A stretch of 64,000 bases of DNA from Acidovorax sp. 1608163. GTDB lineage: Bacteria > Pseudomonadota > Gammaproteobacteria > Burkholderiales > Burkholderiaceae_C. Every line of letters starts with the position of its first letter. Within the stretch, counting starts at the first letter, position 1. Shown here one piece after another: positions 41,896-51,391 of the stretch. The stretch is from assembly GCF_003669015.1 (NCBI RefSeq), contig NZ_CP033069.1, positions 4,846,501 to 4,910,500 of the forward strand. Reading direction: 5' to 3'. Below the pieces are notes generated by a model. The model worked only from the letters and a program-made list of their open reading frames with translations, ran no database searches and was not told where the DNA came from. The position numbers were made by a program, and so were the translations under genes.

Positions 41896-43677
41896 TTAGA
41901 AGCTCTCCCACTCATCGTCGTTGCCCCCGGCCTTCGCTGCTTTGGGTGCTGGCGTTGCCTTGGGTGCTGGCGCCGCCGCCTGGGGCGCTGCCAGGCTCGC
42001 CGCTGGCTTGCTTTGGGCTGGCGCTTTGGCCGTTGTCGCCTTGGGCTTGCTCAGTGCAGGCCGGGCGCTGGGGGTTTTGCCCAGGCTGCTGGCACCGGGG
42101 CTGCTGGTTCGGGCGCTGTAGCTTGTGCCGCTGGCATCGTGCGCCAGTTTGAACACTGCCACGGCGTTGACCAACTCGCCCGCTTGGCCGTTGAGGCTGC
42201 TGGCCGCTGCCGCCATTTCTTCCACCAGCGCCGCGTTTTGCTGGGTCGCCTGGTCCATTTGCGTCACCGCTTCGCCCACTTGGCCTACCCCTGCGCTTTG
42301 TTCGCTGCTGGCGGCACTGATCTCTCCCATGATGTCGGTCACGCGCCGGATGGCGGTGACGACTTCGGTCATGGTGCTGCCGGCTTTGTCTACCAGCAGG
42401 GTGCCTTGTTCTACCCGCTCTACGCTGGCCATGATCAGGCTCTTGATTTCTTTGGCCGCTTCTGCGCTGCGTCCTGCCAGGTTGCGTACTTCGGTGGCAA
42501 CCACGGCAAAGCCTCGGCCTTGCTCGCCTGCCCGGGCGGCTTCCACGGCGGCGTTCAGCGCCAGGATGTTGGTCTGGAAGGCGATGCCGTCGATCACGCT
42601 GATGATGTCTGCAATCTTGTTGCTGCTGGCGTTGATGCCTTTCATGGTCTCCACCACTTCGGCAACCACTTCTCCGCCTTGCGTGGCAACGGTCGATGCG
42701 CTCATGGCCAGTTGGTTGGCGGTGCGGGCGTTGTCTGCGTTTTGGCGCACGGTGGAGCCGAGCTCTTCCATGGAGGCTGCGGTTTCTTCCAGGGCGCTGG
42801 CTTGTTGTTCGGTGCGGGCGCTCAGGTCGTTGTTGCCGGAGGCAATCTCTGCGCTGGCCGAGGCCACGCTTTCTGAGTTCTGGCGTACCACGCTCACCGT
42901 GCGCACCAGGCTTTGCTGCATGCGCTGCAGGGCTCCGAGCAACTGGCCGGTTTCGTCGGTGGAGGTGACTTCGATGTGGGCGCTGAGGTCGCCTGCGGCC
43001 ACTTGGTCGGCCACTTCCACTGCGCGGGACAGGGGGGCGGTGATGGAGCGGATGATGGCAATCGCCAGGAAGATGGCCAAGCCCACAATCACGGCGCAGG
43101 CCAACAGAACATCCCGCTGCAGGGCCGAGGCCTCGCTCTCAGCCCTCTCACCGGCGGCCTGGGTGGTCTTGTCCTGGAAATCCAGCTGGCTCTCAATCAG
43201 CGTCCGGTACGCTCTCTGGACAGGCCGCAGCTCCGTCTCCAGGTACTTCAGGGCCTCGTCTTTGCGCCCTTCTTTGATCATTGCCAGGTACTGGTCACTC
43301 ACCCGGAGAAAATTGGCCCGCTCCTGCTGCATCTTGGCCAAGCGGTCTTTGCCTTCTGGCGACCGAATCAAGGTCTCCAGCAGTTTGTACTGGGCGGTCA
43401 CGGTTTCGCGGGCCGAGGCGATCTGGGTGGAGGCACGCTGGCGCACCTCATCGGTGTCCCAAAGGGCCAGGTTGCGGTACTGGATCGCTTGCTCGTTCAC
43501 CCCGGAATCCAGGGCGGCCAGGGCTTTGGTCACAGGGATGCGTACACCCACCACGTCGTTCAGGGCCTCCCGCTGGTGGCCAGAGCGCACCAGGCTGATC
43601 ACACCCAACACCAAAACAAGCAGCACCATGGCTGCAAAGGCCCCCGCAAGGCGCGTCGATATCTTCCAGTTTTTCAT
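41896..43677 (-). CDS. Methyl-accepting chemotaxis protein with C-terminal EWESF
   Basis: A 593-residue chemoreceptor. The N-terminal helix ([20 protein letters not shown]) is followed by a periplasmic four-helix-bundle sensor, a second membrane helix near residue 200 ([20 protein letters not shown]), a HAMP domain and the signalling domain with the family hairpin [21 protein letters not shown] Pro/Ala-rich linker leads to a C-terminal EWESF, like the NWETF pentapeptide that tethers CheR/CheB. The start at ATG 43677 places the membrane helix first. The ligand is unknown. Confidence 0.95.
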   Translation of the reverse strand: MKNWKISTRLAGAFAAMVLLVLVLGVISLVRSGHQREALNDVVGVRIPVTKALAALDSGVNEQAIQYRNLALWDTDEVRQRASTQIASARETVTAQYKLLETLIRSPEGKDRLAKMQQERANFLRVSDQYLAMIKEGRKDEALKYLETELRPVQRAYRTLIESQLDFQDKTTQAAGERAESEASALQRDVLLACAVIVGLAIFLAIAIIRSITAPLSRAVEVADQVAAGDLSAHIEVTSTDETGQLLGALQRMQQSLVRTVSVVRQNSESVASASAEIASGNNDLSARTEQQASALEETAASMEELGSTVRQNADNARTANQLAMSASTVATQGGEVVAEVVETMKGINASSNKIADIISVIDGIAFQTNILALNAAVEAARAGEQGRGFAVVATEVRNLAGRSAEAAKEIKSLIMASVERVEQGTLLVDKAGSTMTEVVTAIRRVTDIMGEISAASSEQSAGVGQVGEAVTQMDQATQQNAALVEEMAAAASSLNGQAGELVNAVAVFKLAHDASGTSYSARTSSPGASSLGKTPSARPALSKPKATTAKAPAQSKPAASLAAPQAAAPAPKATPAPKAAKAGGNDDEWESF

Positions 43678-43990
43678 AGACTTCTCCCCAGTTTGGAACC
43701 CACAGCCGCAGAGGGCGCCGCGTTGCAAACCACGCCGCCCCACTCCAGCCAACTCTGTGCGGAATCTCCGCGATCGGTCCTGTAAAACCCGGCCCTGTGC
43801 AGGCTTCTTGTGGCTTCAGCCCCCAAAAGCATTGACACGTGTCAAAAAAATACTATCACCAATTGTTAAAAGATTAACAAAATCACATACCCACAAATAC
43901 CTTTTGGCCTTTGAACGGAAGGCGCCTGTGGCACCGGGCAACACCCAGGGTTTCCATGGCGCCGTGGCCCGAGGTTTTTGACAAAAAAGC
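43678..43990. other. Upstream region of the chemoreceptor gene
   Basis: Non-coding on both strands. It includes an AT-rich stretch at 43830-43900 (CAATTGTTAAAAGATTAACA) that probably holds the leftward promoter of the chemoreceptor. No convincing sigma-28 promoter was found. Confidence 0.4.
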
Positions 43991-43993
43991 CGC

Positions 43994-44028
43994 CTAGCGC
44001 CCGCACAGCAAGCGCTAGCAGCTATCAA
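43994..44028. repeat. Dispersed palindromic repeat, copy D
   Basis: CTAGCGCCCGCACAGCAAGC followed by GCTAGCAGCTATCAA, upstream of the ECF41 sigma gene. Confidence 0.8.
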
Positions 44029-44051
44029 ATCAGAAGCAGATGCGATACCGC

Positions 44052-44078
44052 TGTCACAAACCCTAGGGGCTGTACGTC
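44052..44078 (+). promoter_or_regulatory. ECF41-type promoter of the sigma-factor gene
   Basis: TGTCACA (44052-44058), 16 bases, then CGTC (44075-44078). This is the -35/-10 pair known for ECF41 sigma factors. It is repeated with the same spacing upstream of the next gene. Confidence 0.8.
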
Positions 44079-44138
44079 TGACAGACTCAGACAAGCGCAG
44101 CGCGAAGCCCCTTGTGCCCCCCATTCACCACCCACGCC

Positions 44139-45056
44139 ATGACCCATCCCACCGAGCCCGCTTTCGCAGCACCCACCACAGACCCCTTCACCATCCTGCG
44201 CCCCCGCCTGTTTGGGCTGGCCTACCGCATGCTGGGGGTGCGGGCCGATGCCGAGGATGTGCTGCAGGACGCCTGGCTGCGCTGGAGCCGCCAGGACACC
44301 GCCGCCCTGCAGTCGGCCGAGGCGTGGCTGGTGACGGTGGTGACGCGCCTGTCGATTGACCGGCTGCGTGCCCTGAAGGCCGAGCGCGAGGCCTATGTGG
44401 GCTGGTGGCTGCCAGAGCCGCTGGTGGAGCTGCAGGCAGGCGGGCAACATCACCACACGCCAGAGTCGGCGGCGGAGCTGGCAGGGGAACTGTCAGTGGC
44501 GTTTTTGTACGTGCTGGAGCGCCTGGGGCCGGAGGAGCGCGCGGCCTTTTTGCTGCGCCAGGTGTTTGACTACGACTACGCCGACATTGCCGCACAGCTG
44601 GGCAAAACCGAGGCCGCCTGCCGCCAGCTGGTGCACCGCGCCAGCGAGCGGGTACAGCAGGCGCGCACCCGCTTTGAGGTGCCGCGCACGGTGCACCAGC
44701 AGTTGCTGCAGCGCTTCATGCAGGCCGCCCACAGTGGCGACCGCAACGCCATCGAGGCACTGATCGGCGAGGACGCACAGCTCATTGGCGACGGCGGCGG
44801 CAAGGTGCCCTCGTTCCCCAAGCCGCTGGTGGGGCCGTTTCGCATTGCCAACCTGTACTGGGCGCTGTTTCGCCGCCTGGGCCCGCAGGTCGCGTACCGC
44901 ATGGCGCTCATCAACGGCGAGCCGGGGCTGTTGCGCTACGTGGAGGGCCAGCTCGAATCCGCCCAGGCGTTTGTGACGGATGGCGAACGCATCGTGGCCA
45001 TCTACGCCGTGCGCAACCCCGACAAGCTCACCGGCATTGCCACTACGCTGGGCTGA
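44139..45056 (+). CDS. ECF41-type sigma factor with SnoaL-like C-terminal extension
   Basis: A 305-residue sigma factor. Region 2 is LFGLAYRMLGVRADAEDVLQ; region 4 is RLGPEERAAFLLRQVFDYDY. The linker carries the ECF41 signature WLPEPLVE. The C-terminal ~100 residues form a SnoaL-like domain ending in NPDKL, the second ECF41 signature, which in studied cases regulates activity without an anti-sigma factor. A matching promoter precedes it, indicating autoregulation. The following carboxymuconolactone-decarboxylase gene is the classical target. Confidence 0.93.
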   Translation: MTHPTEPAFAAPTTDPFTILRPRLFGLAYRMLGVRADAEDVLQDAWLRWSRQDTAALQSAEAWLVTVVTRLSIDRLRALKAEREAYVGWWLPEPLVELQAGGQHHHTPESAAELAGELSVAFLYVLERLGPEERAAFLLRQVFDYDYADIAAQLGKTEAACRQLVHRASERVQQARTRFEVPRTVHQQLLQRFMQAAHSGDRNAIEALIGEDAQLIGDGGGKVPSFPKPLVGPFRIANLYWALFRRLGPQVAYRMALINGEPGLLRYVEGQLESAQAFVTDGERIVAIYAVRNPDKLTGIATTLG

Positions 45057-45090
45057 AGCTCCAGGAAATTGGGGCGTTGGGGCCCTGCCC

Positions 45091-45117
45091 TGTCACAAAC
45101 ACGGCACGGGCTGCGTC
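45091..45117 (+). promoter_or_regulatory. ECF41-type promoter of the target gene
   Basis: TGTCACA (45091-45097), 16 bases, CGTC (45114-45117), identical in motif and spacing to the copy upstream of the sigma gene. It lies about 80 bases before the carboxymuconolactone-decarboxylase start. Confidence 0.85.
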
Positions 45118-45198
45118 TTATGGGCATGAACAGGCCACTTGGCCGCATTCATGACCCTTTGCACTTCCACCCTAACGCTTTCCATCCAAGGACCTGAC

Positions 45199-45678
45199 AT
45201 GACCTCCAGCACCTCCAGCACCTCCCACACCGCCCGCCTGCCCTACCACCAGCTGTCGTCCAAGGCCTTCATGGGCCTGGTGAACCTGTCGGACACCGTC
45301 AAGAAAGGCCCGCTGGGCCTGCGCCTGACCGAGCTGGTGTTCCTGCGCGTGTCGCAAATCAACGGCTGCGCCTATTGCATGGACATGCACTGGCATGTGC
45401 TCGTCAAAGACGGCATGGAGCCCCGCCACCTGAACGCCGTGGCGGGCTGGCGCGAGGCGCCGTTCTTCAGCGACCGTGAGCGCGCCGCCGTGCGCTGGGC
45501 CGAGATCCTGACCGCCACGCCGCACAGCGACGCCAGCGATGAAGAGTTTGCCAAACTGCAGGCCGTGTTCAGCGCTGCCGAAATCTCCGACCTGGGCTTT
45601 GCCATTGCCATCATCAACGCCTGGAACCTGATCAACGCTGGCATGCGTGCGCCGATCCCGCAAACACCCGTGGTGTGA
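45199..45678 (+). CDS. Carboxymuconolactone decarboxylase/AhpD-family protein, ECF41 target
   Basis: A 159-residue protein with the AhpD-like signature RVSQINGCAYCMDMHWHVLV (Cys-x-x-x-x... redox/His motif) and later ERAAVRWAEILTATPHSDAS. Family members include peroxidase-linked reductases. The gene is preceded by an ECF41 promoter and AAGGA; such genes are the usual ECF41 target. The substrate is unknown. ATG 45199 is chosen because it has the ribosome site and lies after the promoter. Confidence 0.9.
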   Translation: MTSSTSSTSHTARLPYHQLSSKAFMGLVNLSDTVKKGPLGLRLTELVFLRVSQINGCAYCMDMHWHVLVKDGMEPRHLNAVAGWREAPFFSDRERAAVRWAEILTATPHSDASDEEFAKLQAVFSAAEISDLGFAIAIINAWNLINAGMRAPIPQTPVV

Positions 45679-45690
45679 TTTCAAACCAAA

Positions 45691-45738
45691 TAGGCTGCTA
45701 GCGCTTATCCAATAAGCGCTAGCAGCTATCATTTTTGA
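45691..45738. repeat. Dispersed palindromic repeat, copy E
   Basis: GCTAGCGCTTATCCAATAAG then CGCTAGCAGCTATCATTTTTGA. The most complete copy: nearly perfect 15-base arms followed by the AGCTATCA tail. Confidence 0.9.
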
Positions 45739-45841
45739 ATAAACAAAAGGGCCACCACTCCCCTTGCTTGTGTAGCCTGTCTGACAGCCACGCTGGCGCA
45801 AGCGGCCTACAGTGTCCCCACCCACGTTACGGAGACACCCC

Positions 45842-46612
45842 ATGCATTCCATCCCCTCGCTGCAGGGCAGCGTCAGCCCCGAAGAATGGCAACTGCGCTG
45901 CGATCTGGCCGCCTGCTACCGGCTGGTGGCGCTGTACGGCTGGAGCGACCTGGTCTTCACCCACATCAGCGCCAAGCTGCCCGAGTCGGTGTCAGGGCCT
46001 GAGCACCAGTTCCTCATCAACCCCTATGGCCTCATGTTCGACGAGATCACCGCATCCAGCCTCATCAAGGTGGACATGCAGTGCAACAAGCTGCACGACT
46101 CGCCCTTCCCGGTGAACCCTGCGGGCTTTGTGATCCACAGCGCCGTGCACGAGGCCCGGCCTGAGGCAGGCTGCGTGCTGCACACCCACACCCGCGCGGG
46201 CGTGGCCGTGAGCGCGCAAAAGGGCGGCGTGCTGCCCATCAGCCAGCAAAGCACCTTTGTGCTGGGCTCGCTGGCCTACCACGCCTACGAGGGAGTGGCC
46301 TTTCGCGACGAAGAAAAACCGCGCCTGCAGGCCGACCTGGGCGAGGCCAACTTCCTCATGCTGCGCAACCACGGACTGCTCACAGTGGGCAAAACCATTG
46401 CCGATGCGTTCTTGTCGATGTACACGTTCGAGAACACCTGCCGCATCCAGATCGACGCGCAGGCCGGTGGCGAGCTGATTGCCGTGGACCCGCGCATCGT
46501 CAGTGGCGTGGCCCAGGCCATGCGCGTGCAGACGGGCGGCCTGGGCGGTGCCTTTGCCTGGCCCGCACTGCTGCGCAAGGCCCAGCGCGAAGCGCCAGGG
46601 TTTGACCACTGA
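45842..46612 (+). CDS. Class II aldolase/adducin-family protein
   Basis: A 256-residue class II aldolase fold. The zinc-site histidines lie in GCVLHTHTRAGVAVSAQKGG and NFLMLRNHGLLTVGKTIADA. GWSDLVFTHISAKLPE is the N-terminal substrate region. Bacterial members of this type act on sugar phosphates or as decarboxylase-like enzymes; the substrate is unknown. It begins behind a GGAGA ribosome site at 45832. It may be transcribed with the following GST gene. Confidence 0.88.
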   Translation: MHSIPSLQGSVSPEEWQLRCDLAACYRLVALYGWSDLVFTHISAKLPESVSGPEHQFLINPYGLMFDEITASSLIKVDMQCNKLHDSPFPVNPAGFVIHSAVHEARPEAGCVLHTHTRAGVAVSAQKGGVLPISQQSTFVLGSLAYHAYEGVAFRDEEKPRLQADLGEANFLMLRNHGLLTVGKTIADAFLSMYTFENTCRIQIDAQAGGELIAVDPRIVSGVAQAMRVQTGGLGGAFAWPALLRKAQREAPGFDH

Positions 46613-46705
46613 AGCCCACGCCCCCAAAGCCCGCCCCTACGCACAACGCTGCGCCAACGCATACGATGTGCACCTCGTGATTTTTTGACCAGAGGACACA
46701 AGCCC

Positions 46706-47311
46706 ATGAAGCTGTACTACTCCCCCGGCGCCTGCTCGCTGTCGCCCCACATCGCTTTGCACGAAGCGGGCTTGGCGTTTGACGCCGTGCTGGCCAGCAC
46801 CAAGACGCACAAGCTGCAAGACGGCACCGACTTCTACACCATCAACGAACTGGGCTACGTGCCCGTGCTGGAGCTGGACAACGGCGAGCGCCTGCGCGAA
46901 GGCCCCGCCATCGTGCAGTACGTGGCCGACCAGGTGCCCAGCAAGGGCCTGGCCCCTGCCCACGGCACCATGGAGCGCTACCGCCTGCAAGAGTGGCTGA
47001 CCTTCATCGGTACCGAGCTGCACAAGGGCCACAGCCCACTGTTTGCCCCCAACACGCCCGAAGAGTACAAGCCCATCGTGCGCGAACGCCTGCAAAGCCG
47101 CTTTGCATGGGTCGACAAGCAACTGGCAGGCAAGGACTACCTGCTGGGCAGCTTCAGCGTGGCCGACGGCTACCTGTACACCGTCTCGCGCTGGGGCCAG
47201 TTTGTGGGCGTGGACACCTCGGGCCTGGCAAACCTGCAAGCCTTCAAACAGCGCATGGAAGCACGCCCAGGCGTGCAAGCCGCCTTGAAGGCGGAAGGCC
47301 TGCTCAAGTAA
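46706..47311 (+). CDS. Beta-class glutathione S-transferase
   Basis: A 201-residue GST. The thioredoxin-like domain starts KLYYSPGACSLSPHIALHEA with the beta-class Cys10 region; INELGYVPVLELDNGERLRE contains the cis-Pro; EGPAIVQYVADQVP binds glutathione. The helical domain ends LKAEGLLK. Length and layout fit GstA of proteobacteria. AGAGGA precedes the ATG. A terminator follows at about 47.34 kb. Confidence 0.95.
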   Translation: MKLYYSPGACSLSPHIALHEAGLAFDAVLASTKTHKLQDGTDFYTINELGYVPVLELDNGERLREGPAIVQYVADQVPSKGLAPAHGTMERYRLQEWLTFIGTELHKGHSPLFAPNTPEEYKPIVRERLQSRFAWVDKQLAGKDYLLGSFSVADGYLYTVSRWGQFVGVDTSGLANLQAFKQRMEARPGVQAALKAEGLLK

Positions 47312-47339
47312 GCGGCAGCCCCCTGAACGGGACCCAAAC

Positions 47340-47373
47340 AGCGCAGACCTTTGCAAAGAGGCTGCGCTTTTTT
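47340..47373 (+). terminator. Intrinsic terminator after the GST gene
   Basis: AGCGCAG pairs with CTGCGCT over a loop with an inner CTTTGCAAAG palindrome, followed by TTTTTT. Confidence 0.75.
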
Positions 47374-47576
47374 CATGGGCCTGCCCACCAGCGCAGCAGC
47401 GCCCCCGCACTGCAAGGTTCCACGTGAAACGCCACTGTGTGCGCGCCCTCCAAGCCCTGCGGTTATCACAAAAAGAGAGCCCTTGTTGATGCATCCGGCC
47501 TGCACGTTGGGGCCAGCAGCAGTACGCTTGAGGCCGTTATCCACTGAGTGCAATCTAGATTGCGGAAAGCGCGTCC

Positions 47577-48680
47577 ATGACTTCCCTGTTCGAACCCACC
47601 CAAGCCGGTGACATCGCCCTGGCCAACCGCATTGCCATGGCCCCCCTCACCCGCAACCGCTCGCCCGAGGCCATTCCCACCGATCTGGTCGCCACCTACT
47701 ACGCGCAGCGCGCCAGCGCGGGCCTGATCATCTCTGAGGCCACCGCCATCAGCCCCCAGGGCCAGGGCTATGCCGACGTGCCGGGCCTGTACGGCACCGA
47801 GCAACTGGACGGCTGGAAGAAGGTGACCCGCGCCGTGCACCAGGCGGGCGGCAAGATCGTGGTGCAGCTGTGGCATGTGGGCCGCATCTCTCACACCTCG
47901 CTGCAGCCCGGCAACGCCCAGCCCGTGGCGCCATCGGCCATCCGCGCCCATGCCAAGACGGTGCTCATCAAAGACGGCGTGCCCACGTTCACTGAAACAT
48001 CCGAGCCCCGCGCGCTGGATGCGCAAGAGCTGCCCGGCATCGTGCAGGACTACCGCCACGCCGCGCGCAACGCCATTGCCGCCGGCTTTGATGGCGTGGA
48101 AATCCACGCGGCCAACGGCTACCTCATCGACCAATTCCTCAAGACCGGCGCCAACCAGCGCACCGACGACTACGGCGGCAGCATCAAAAACCGCGCCCGC
48201 CTGCTGCTTGAGGTGACACGCGCCATCGTGGACGAAATCGGCGGCGGGCGCACCGGCATCCGCCTCTCGCCCGTCACCCCCGCCAACGACATCGTGGACG
48301 AAAACCCGCAACTGCTGTTTGACTACGTGGCGTGCGAGCTGGCCAAGCTGGGCCTGGCCTTCATCCACGTGATCGAAGGCTCAACCGGCGGCCCCCGCGA
48401 GCTGGCAGACCGCCCCTTCAGCTACGACGAAATGCGCACCGCCTACCGCACCGCTGGCGGCAAGGGCGCCTGGATGGTGAACAACGCCTACGACCGGGCA
48501 CTGGCCGAATCGGCACTGGCCCAAGGCGCCGACATCGTGGCCTTTGGCCGCCCGTTCATCGCCAACCCCGACCTGGTGCAACGCCTGCAGCAAAACGCGC
48601 CGCTCAACGAACTCAACCGTGCCACGCTGTATGGCGGCGGGGCTGAGGGGTATACGGACTACCCTGCGCTGAACGCCTAA
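47577..48680 (+). CDS. nemA: Old Yellow Enzyme, alkene/N-ethylmaleimide reductase
   Basis: A 367-residue FMN-dependent ene-reductase of the Old Yellow Enzyme family. Start LFEPTQAGDIALANRIAMAP; VQLWHVGRISHTSLQPGNAQ; catalytic His/Asn pair in GVEIHAANGYLIDQFLKTGA; TDDYGGSIKNRARLLLEV; final ADIVAFGRPFIANPDLVQRL. It reduces activated alkenes, maleimides or nitro compounds. nemA is given as the nearest classic name. No regulator lies beside it. Confidence 0.93.
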   Translation: MTSLFEPTQAGDIALANRIAMAPLTRNRSPEAIPTDLVATYYAQRASAGLIISEATAISPQGQGYADVPGLYGTEQLDGWKKVTRAVHQAGGKIVVQLWHVGRISHTSLQPGNAQPVAPSAIRAHAKTVLIKDGVPTFTETSEPRALDAQELPGIVQDYRHAARNAIAAGFDGVEIHAANGYLIDQFLKTGANQRTDDYGGSIKNRARLLLEVTRAIVDEIGGGRTGIRLSPVTPANDIVDENPQLLFDYVACELAKLGLAFIHVIEGSTGGPRELADRPFSYDEMRTAYRTAGGKGAWMVNNAYDRALAESALAQGADIVAFGRPFIANPDLVQRLQQNAPLNELNRATLYGGGAEGYTDYPALNA

Positions 48681-48754
48681 GGCAGCGGACCAAAGCAAGA
48701 GCTGCGGAGTTTCACACACGCTGAATGAAACTGGCGCAGCCCAAGCCAGGGTCG

Positions 48755-48840
48755 CCGCGCAAGGGCCGTCCCGCCGCGCTGGCGACGTCCCCCTGCCCGC
48801 GAAGCGAGAGCGGGGGGAAGCGGCGAAGCCGCTCAGGGGG
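48755..48840. repeat. Dispersed ~90-base repeat, copy 2
   Basis: Second copy of the element at 29991-30080 (starts CCGCGCAAGGGCCG, ends AGCCGCTCAGGGGG). Its right end includes the stop codon of the hemerythrin gene. Confidence 0.85.
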
Positions 48841-49420
48841 GTGAACCTAATCCTATCGGGCTGGGGGCCCGCATCACGATGCGGGTGAACAGACGGTCAT
48901 ACGCCGGGTCGCGCGGGCGGCCGTGGGTGAGGGGGTTGGTGTTGGTGGCAAACGCGGCATCCACAGCGGCCCAGTCCTCATCGCTCAAATGCGCCTGTGC
49001 CGCAGGCAGCACCAGCGTCTCTTCCAGGCGCATGTGCTCCAGGTAAAAGTCGATATAGCGCCCCAGGGCCTGCACAAACGCCTCGCGCCGCCCCTCACCC
49101 ATCAGCTCCCAGCCCAGCAGCAGGTGCTGCAGCTCCCGCACCGCCGCCTCGCCGCCATCGTGCTCCTGGTCCAGCCGCGCAATCACCTCAGCCACATGGG
49201 GCGCACACAGGGCCACCCGGGGGAAGAGGCACTGCGTCTCTTTGGGGTGGTGCTGGCGTTCAGGAAACTCGTCGATGTAGAACAGCATGGCCCGCGCCAC
49301 GTCAAAGAACGTGGCGGGGTTGTCCCCCGGGCCTTGGTCCATCAGCAGCCTCAGCGAATGCAGCACCGCAGCGAGCGACGCATGTTCTTCACGGATGATC
49401 TGCAAACTGACGGGAGGCAT
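48833..49420 (-). CDS. Hemerythrin-domain protein
   Basis: A 195-residue four-helix hemerythrin-like protein. Iron-ligand candidates are IIREEHASLAAVLHSLRLLM, FPERQHHPKETQCLFPRV (HHPKE), DQEHDGGEAAVRELQ and YLEHMRLEETLVLPAA. Such proteins bind oxygen or nitric oxide or repair iron centres; the role here is unknown. ATG 49420 is used; the reading to 49492 is a shadow extension. The last codons and stop lie in dispersed repeat copy 2. Confidence 0.85.
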   Translation of the reverse strand: MPPVSLQIIREEHASLAAVLHSLRLLMDQGPGDNPATFFDVARAMLFYIDEFPERQHHPKETQCLFPRVALCAPHVAEVIARLDQEHDGGEAAVRELQHLLLGWELMGEGRREAFVQALGRYIDFYLEHMRLEETLVLPAAQAHLSDEDWAAVDAAFATNTNPLTHGRPRDPAYDRLFTRIVMRAPSPIGLGSPP

Positions 49421-49548
49421 AGGGCAAGCACCGGGGGGCGGGTAGACGAATCGGGCGAGAGTGCCACGGCCCCGCCAGCCCCTGCGTGACACAGGTCAAC
49501 AAATGCCCAGGCATGGGGCCCTGCAGCGCACAAAACGGGGCCCAAAAA

Positions 49549-49577
49549 AGCAAAACCCCAACGGGTGGGGGTTTGCA
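49549..49577 (-). terminator. Intrinsic terminator of the second chemoreceptor gene
   Basis: On the minus strand GCAAACCCCCACCC pairs imperfectly with GTTGGGGTTTTGC and is followed by TTTTTT. Confidence 0.75.
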
Positions 49578-49621
49578 GCAAGGTGGCGGGCCCACGCACC
49601 GGGTGCCCGCCAGTCCACCCA

Positions 49622-51271
49622 TCAGCCCAGCAAAGCGCGGGGGCCCGAGCGGGGCGCAGACAAGCCCTGCGGGGCTGCCACGGCGGCGTGCTGATGGTGG
49701 TCCATGGATGCCGACAGGCGGAACTGCTGCACCACCTGCGACAAGCGCGCAGCTTGCTCACGCAGGGACTCGGCGGCGGCAGCAGACTCTTCCACCAGCG
49801 CTGCGTTTTGCTGCGTCATGCGGTCGATCTCACCCACCGACTGGTTCACCTGGCCGATGCCCGCAGACTGCTCGGAAGCCGCTGCCGTGATCTCGCCAAT
49901 GATGTCGCCCACGCGCTGCACGCTGCTCACGATGTCCTTCATGGCCGTGCCCGCGTCTTCCACATGGCGCACGCCGCCGTTCACGGCGGTCACGCTGCTC
50001 TGGATCAGCACCTTGATGTCGCTGGCCGCAGCGGCCGAGCGCTGGGCCAGGCTGCGCACTTCGCTGGCCACCACGGCAAAGCCACGGCCTTGCTCGCCCG
50101 CACGGGCGGCTTCTACGGCCGCGTTCAGCGCCAGGATGTTGGTCTGGAAGGCAATCGAATCGATCAGGCCGATGATGTCGCCGATCTTGCGGCTGGAGGC
50201 CGAGATCTCGTGCATGCTGGACACCGCCTGCTCCACCACCGAGCCACCCCGCGTGGCCGTGCTGGATGCAGAGGCCGCCAGCTGGTTGGCCATCTGCGAA
50301 GAAGACGCCGTCTGCTGCACCGTAGCCGTGATTTGCGACAGCGAACTTACCGCCGCCTGGGCGTTGCTGGCCGTTTGCTCGGTGCGGTGCGACAGGTCCT
50401 GGTTGCCCGTGGCAATCTCTTGGCTGGCCGTGGCGATGTTGCCACTGGCATCGCGCACCTGCGCCACCAGCGTGCCCAGGCCCTGTTGCATGTCGGACAG
50501 GGCGCGCAGCAGGTCGGCCACTTCATCGCGCCCTTCGGCACGAATGGACTGCGACAAGTCGCCCCCCGCAATCGCCTTGGCCACGCGCTGGGCCTCGTCC
50601 AACGGCTTGCAGATGGAATGCATGTTCAGCAAAGTGAGCGGCACCACCACCACCACCGTGATGATCACTGCCAAGGCAAACAGCCACTTCGTTTGCTCGG
50701 AGACGCTCTGTTGCTCGGCCACCGACTTTTGCACCTCGCTGCGCAGCACCTCATCGAGCTGGCCCATCAGCTTGTCGGCCTCAGAGAATTCAGCCACGGC
50801 CTTGCCGCTCATGCGGTTGGCGATGGTGGCGGTGTCGTAGCCACCGGCCTCCAGTTGCCGCGCCACATGGGCAAACGCCTCCTTGTAGCTGTCCAGCTTT
50901 TTGATGATGTCGCGCACCACCGGGTTGTCCACATCCTCTGGACCTTCCAGGAACTGGCTGGCCACTTTTTTGGCCTTCTCCTGGCTGTCCAGCCACTTGG
51001 CATAGGCGGCCTTCACTGCCTCGGGCTTCTCGTAGCCAATGATCATGTCCTTTTCGTACTGGCGAATGGCCCCCATCTCGCCACGCAGCTGGGCCATGTA
51101 AGACACCTCCTTGAAGGAGTTGTGCATGAAATCCTCGCTCATGGAGTAGATGCGGAACATGCCCAACATGCCCGCACCGCCCAGCAACCCCAGCAAGCCC
51201 AACACCACGCCAATGGCGCCCAGCATGCGGAAACGGATGGTGAACAGCCGCATGAGCGAAAAGAGATTCAT
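49622..51271 (-). CDS. Methyl-accepting chemotaxis protein
   Basis: A 549-residue chemoreceptor. The first membrane helix ([20 protein letters not shown]) leads to a helical periplasmic sensor of about 160 residues. The second helix ([20 protein letters not shown], near 205) leads to a HAMP domain, then the signalling domain with [20 protein letters not shown] near residue 385. No CheR-binding pentapeptide is present at the C-terminus, unlike the receptor at 41.9 kb. The ligand is unknown. Confidence 0.95.
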   Translation of the reverse strand: MNLFSLMRLFTIRFRMLGAIGVVLGLLGLLGGAGMLGMFRIYSMSEDFMHNSFKEVSYMAQLRGEMGAIRQYEKDMIIGYEKPEAVKAAYAKWLDSQEKAKKVASQFLEGPEDVDNPVVRDIIKKLDSYKEAFAHVARQLEAGGYDTATIANRMSGKAVAEFSEADKLMGQLDEVLRSEVQKSVAEQQSVSEQTKWLFALAVIITVVVVVPLTLLNMHSICKPLDEAQRVAKAIAGGDLSQSIRAEGRDEVADLLRALSDMQQGLGTLVAQVRDASGNIATASQEIATGNQDLSHRTEQTASNAQAAVSSLSQITATVQQTASSSQMANQLAASASSTATRGGSVVEQAVSSMHEISASSRKIGDIIGLIDSIAFQTNILALNAAVEAARAGEQGRGFAVVASEVRSLAQRSAAAASDIKVLIQSSVTAVNGGVRHVEDAGTAMKDIVSSVQRVGDIIGEITAAASEQSAGIGQVNQSVGEIDRMTQQNAALVEESAAAAESLREQAARLSQVVQQFRLSASMDHHQHAAVAAPQGLSAPRSGPRALLG

Positions 51272-51391
51272 GATTTGTCTTCCTCAAGAGAGATACGCCA
51301 ACAGAGCCGACGCTGCCAATTTTTTAGTTTACTTTTCTGAAACTATTTGTTGCAGTTTGCCAGACATCGCAGACCTCGGCCATGTGGTTTA

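Noticed and set aside
47416..47431. A further parS-like palindrome (GGTTCCACGTGAAACG)
   Set aside because: Only 13 of 16 positions match and it lies 7 kb from the cluster; weak compared with the other sites.
47536..47545. TTATCCACT resembling a DnaA box
   Set aside because: A single isolated box with a mismatch and no trio or AT-rich tract.
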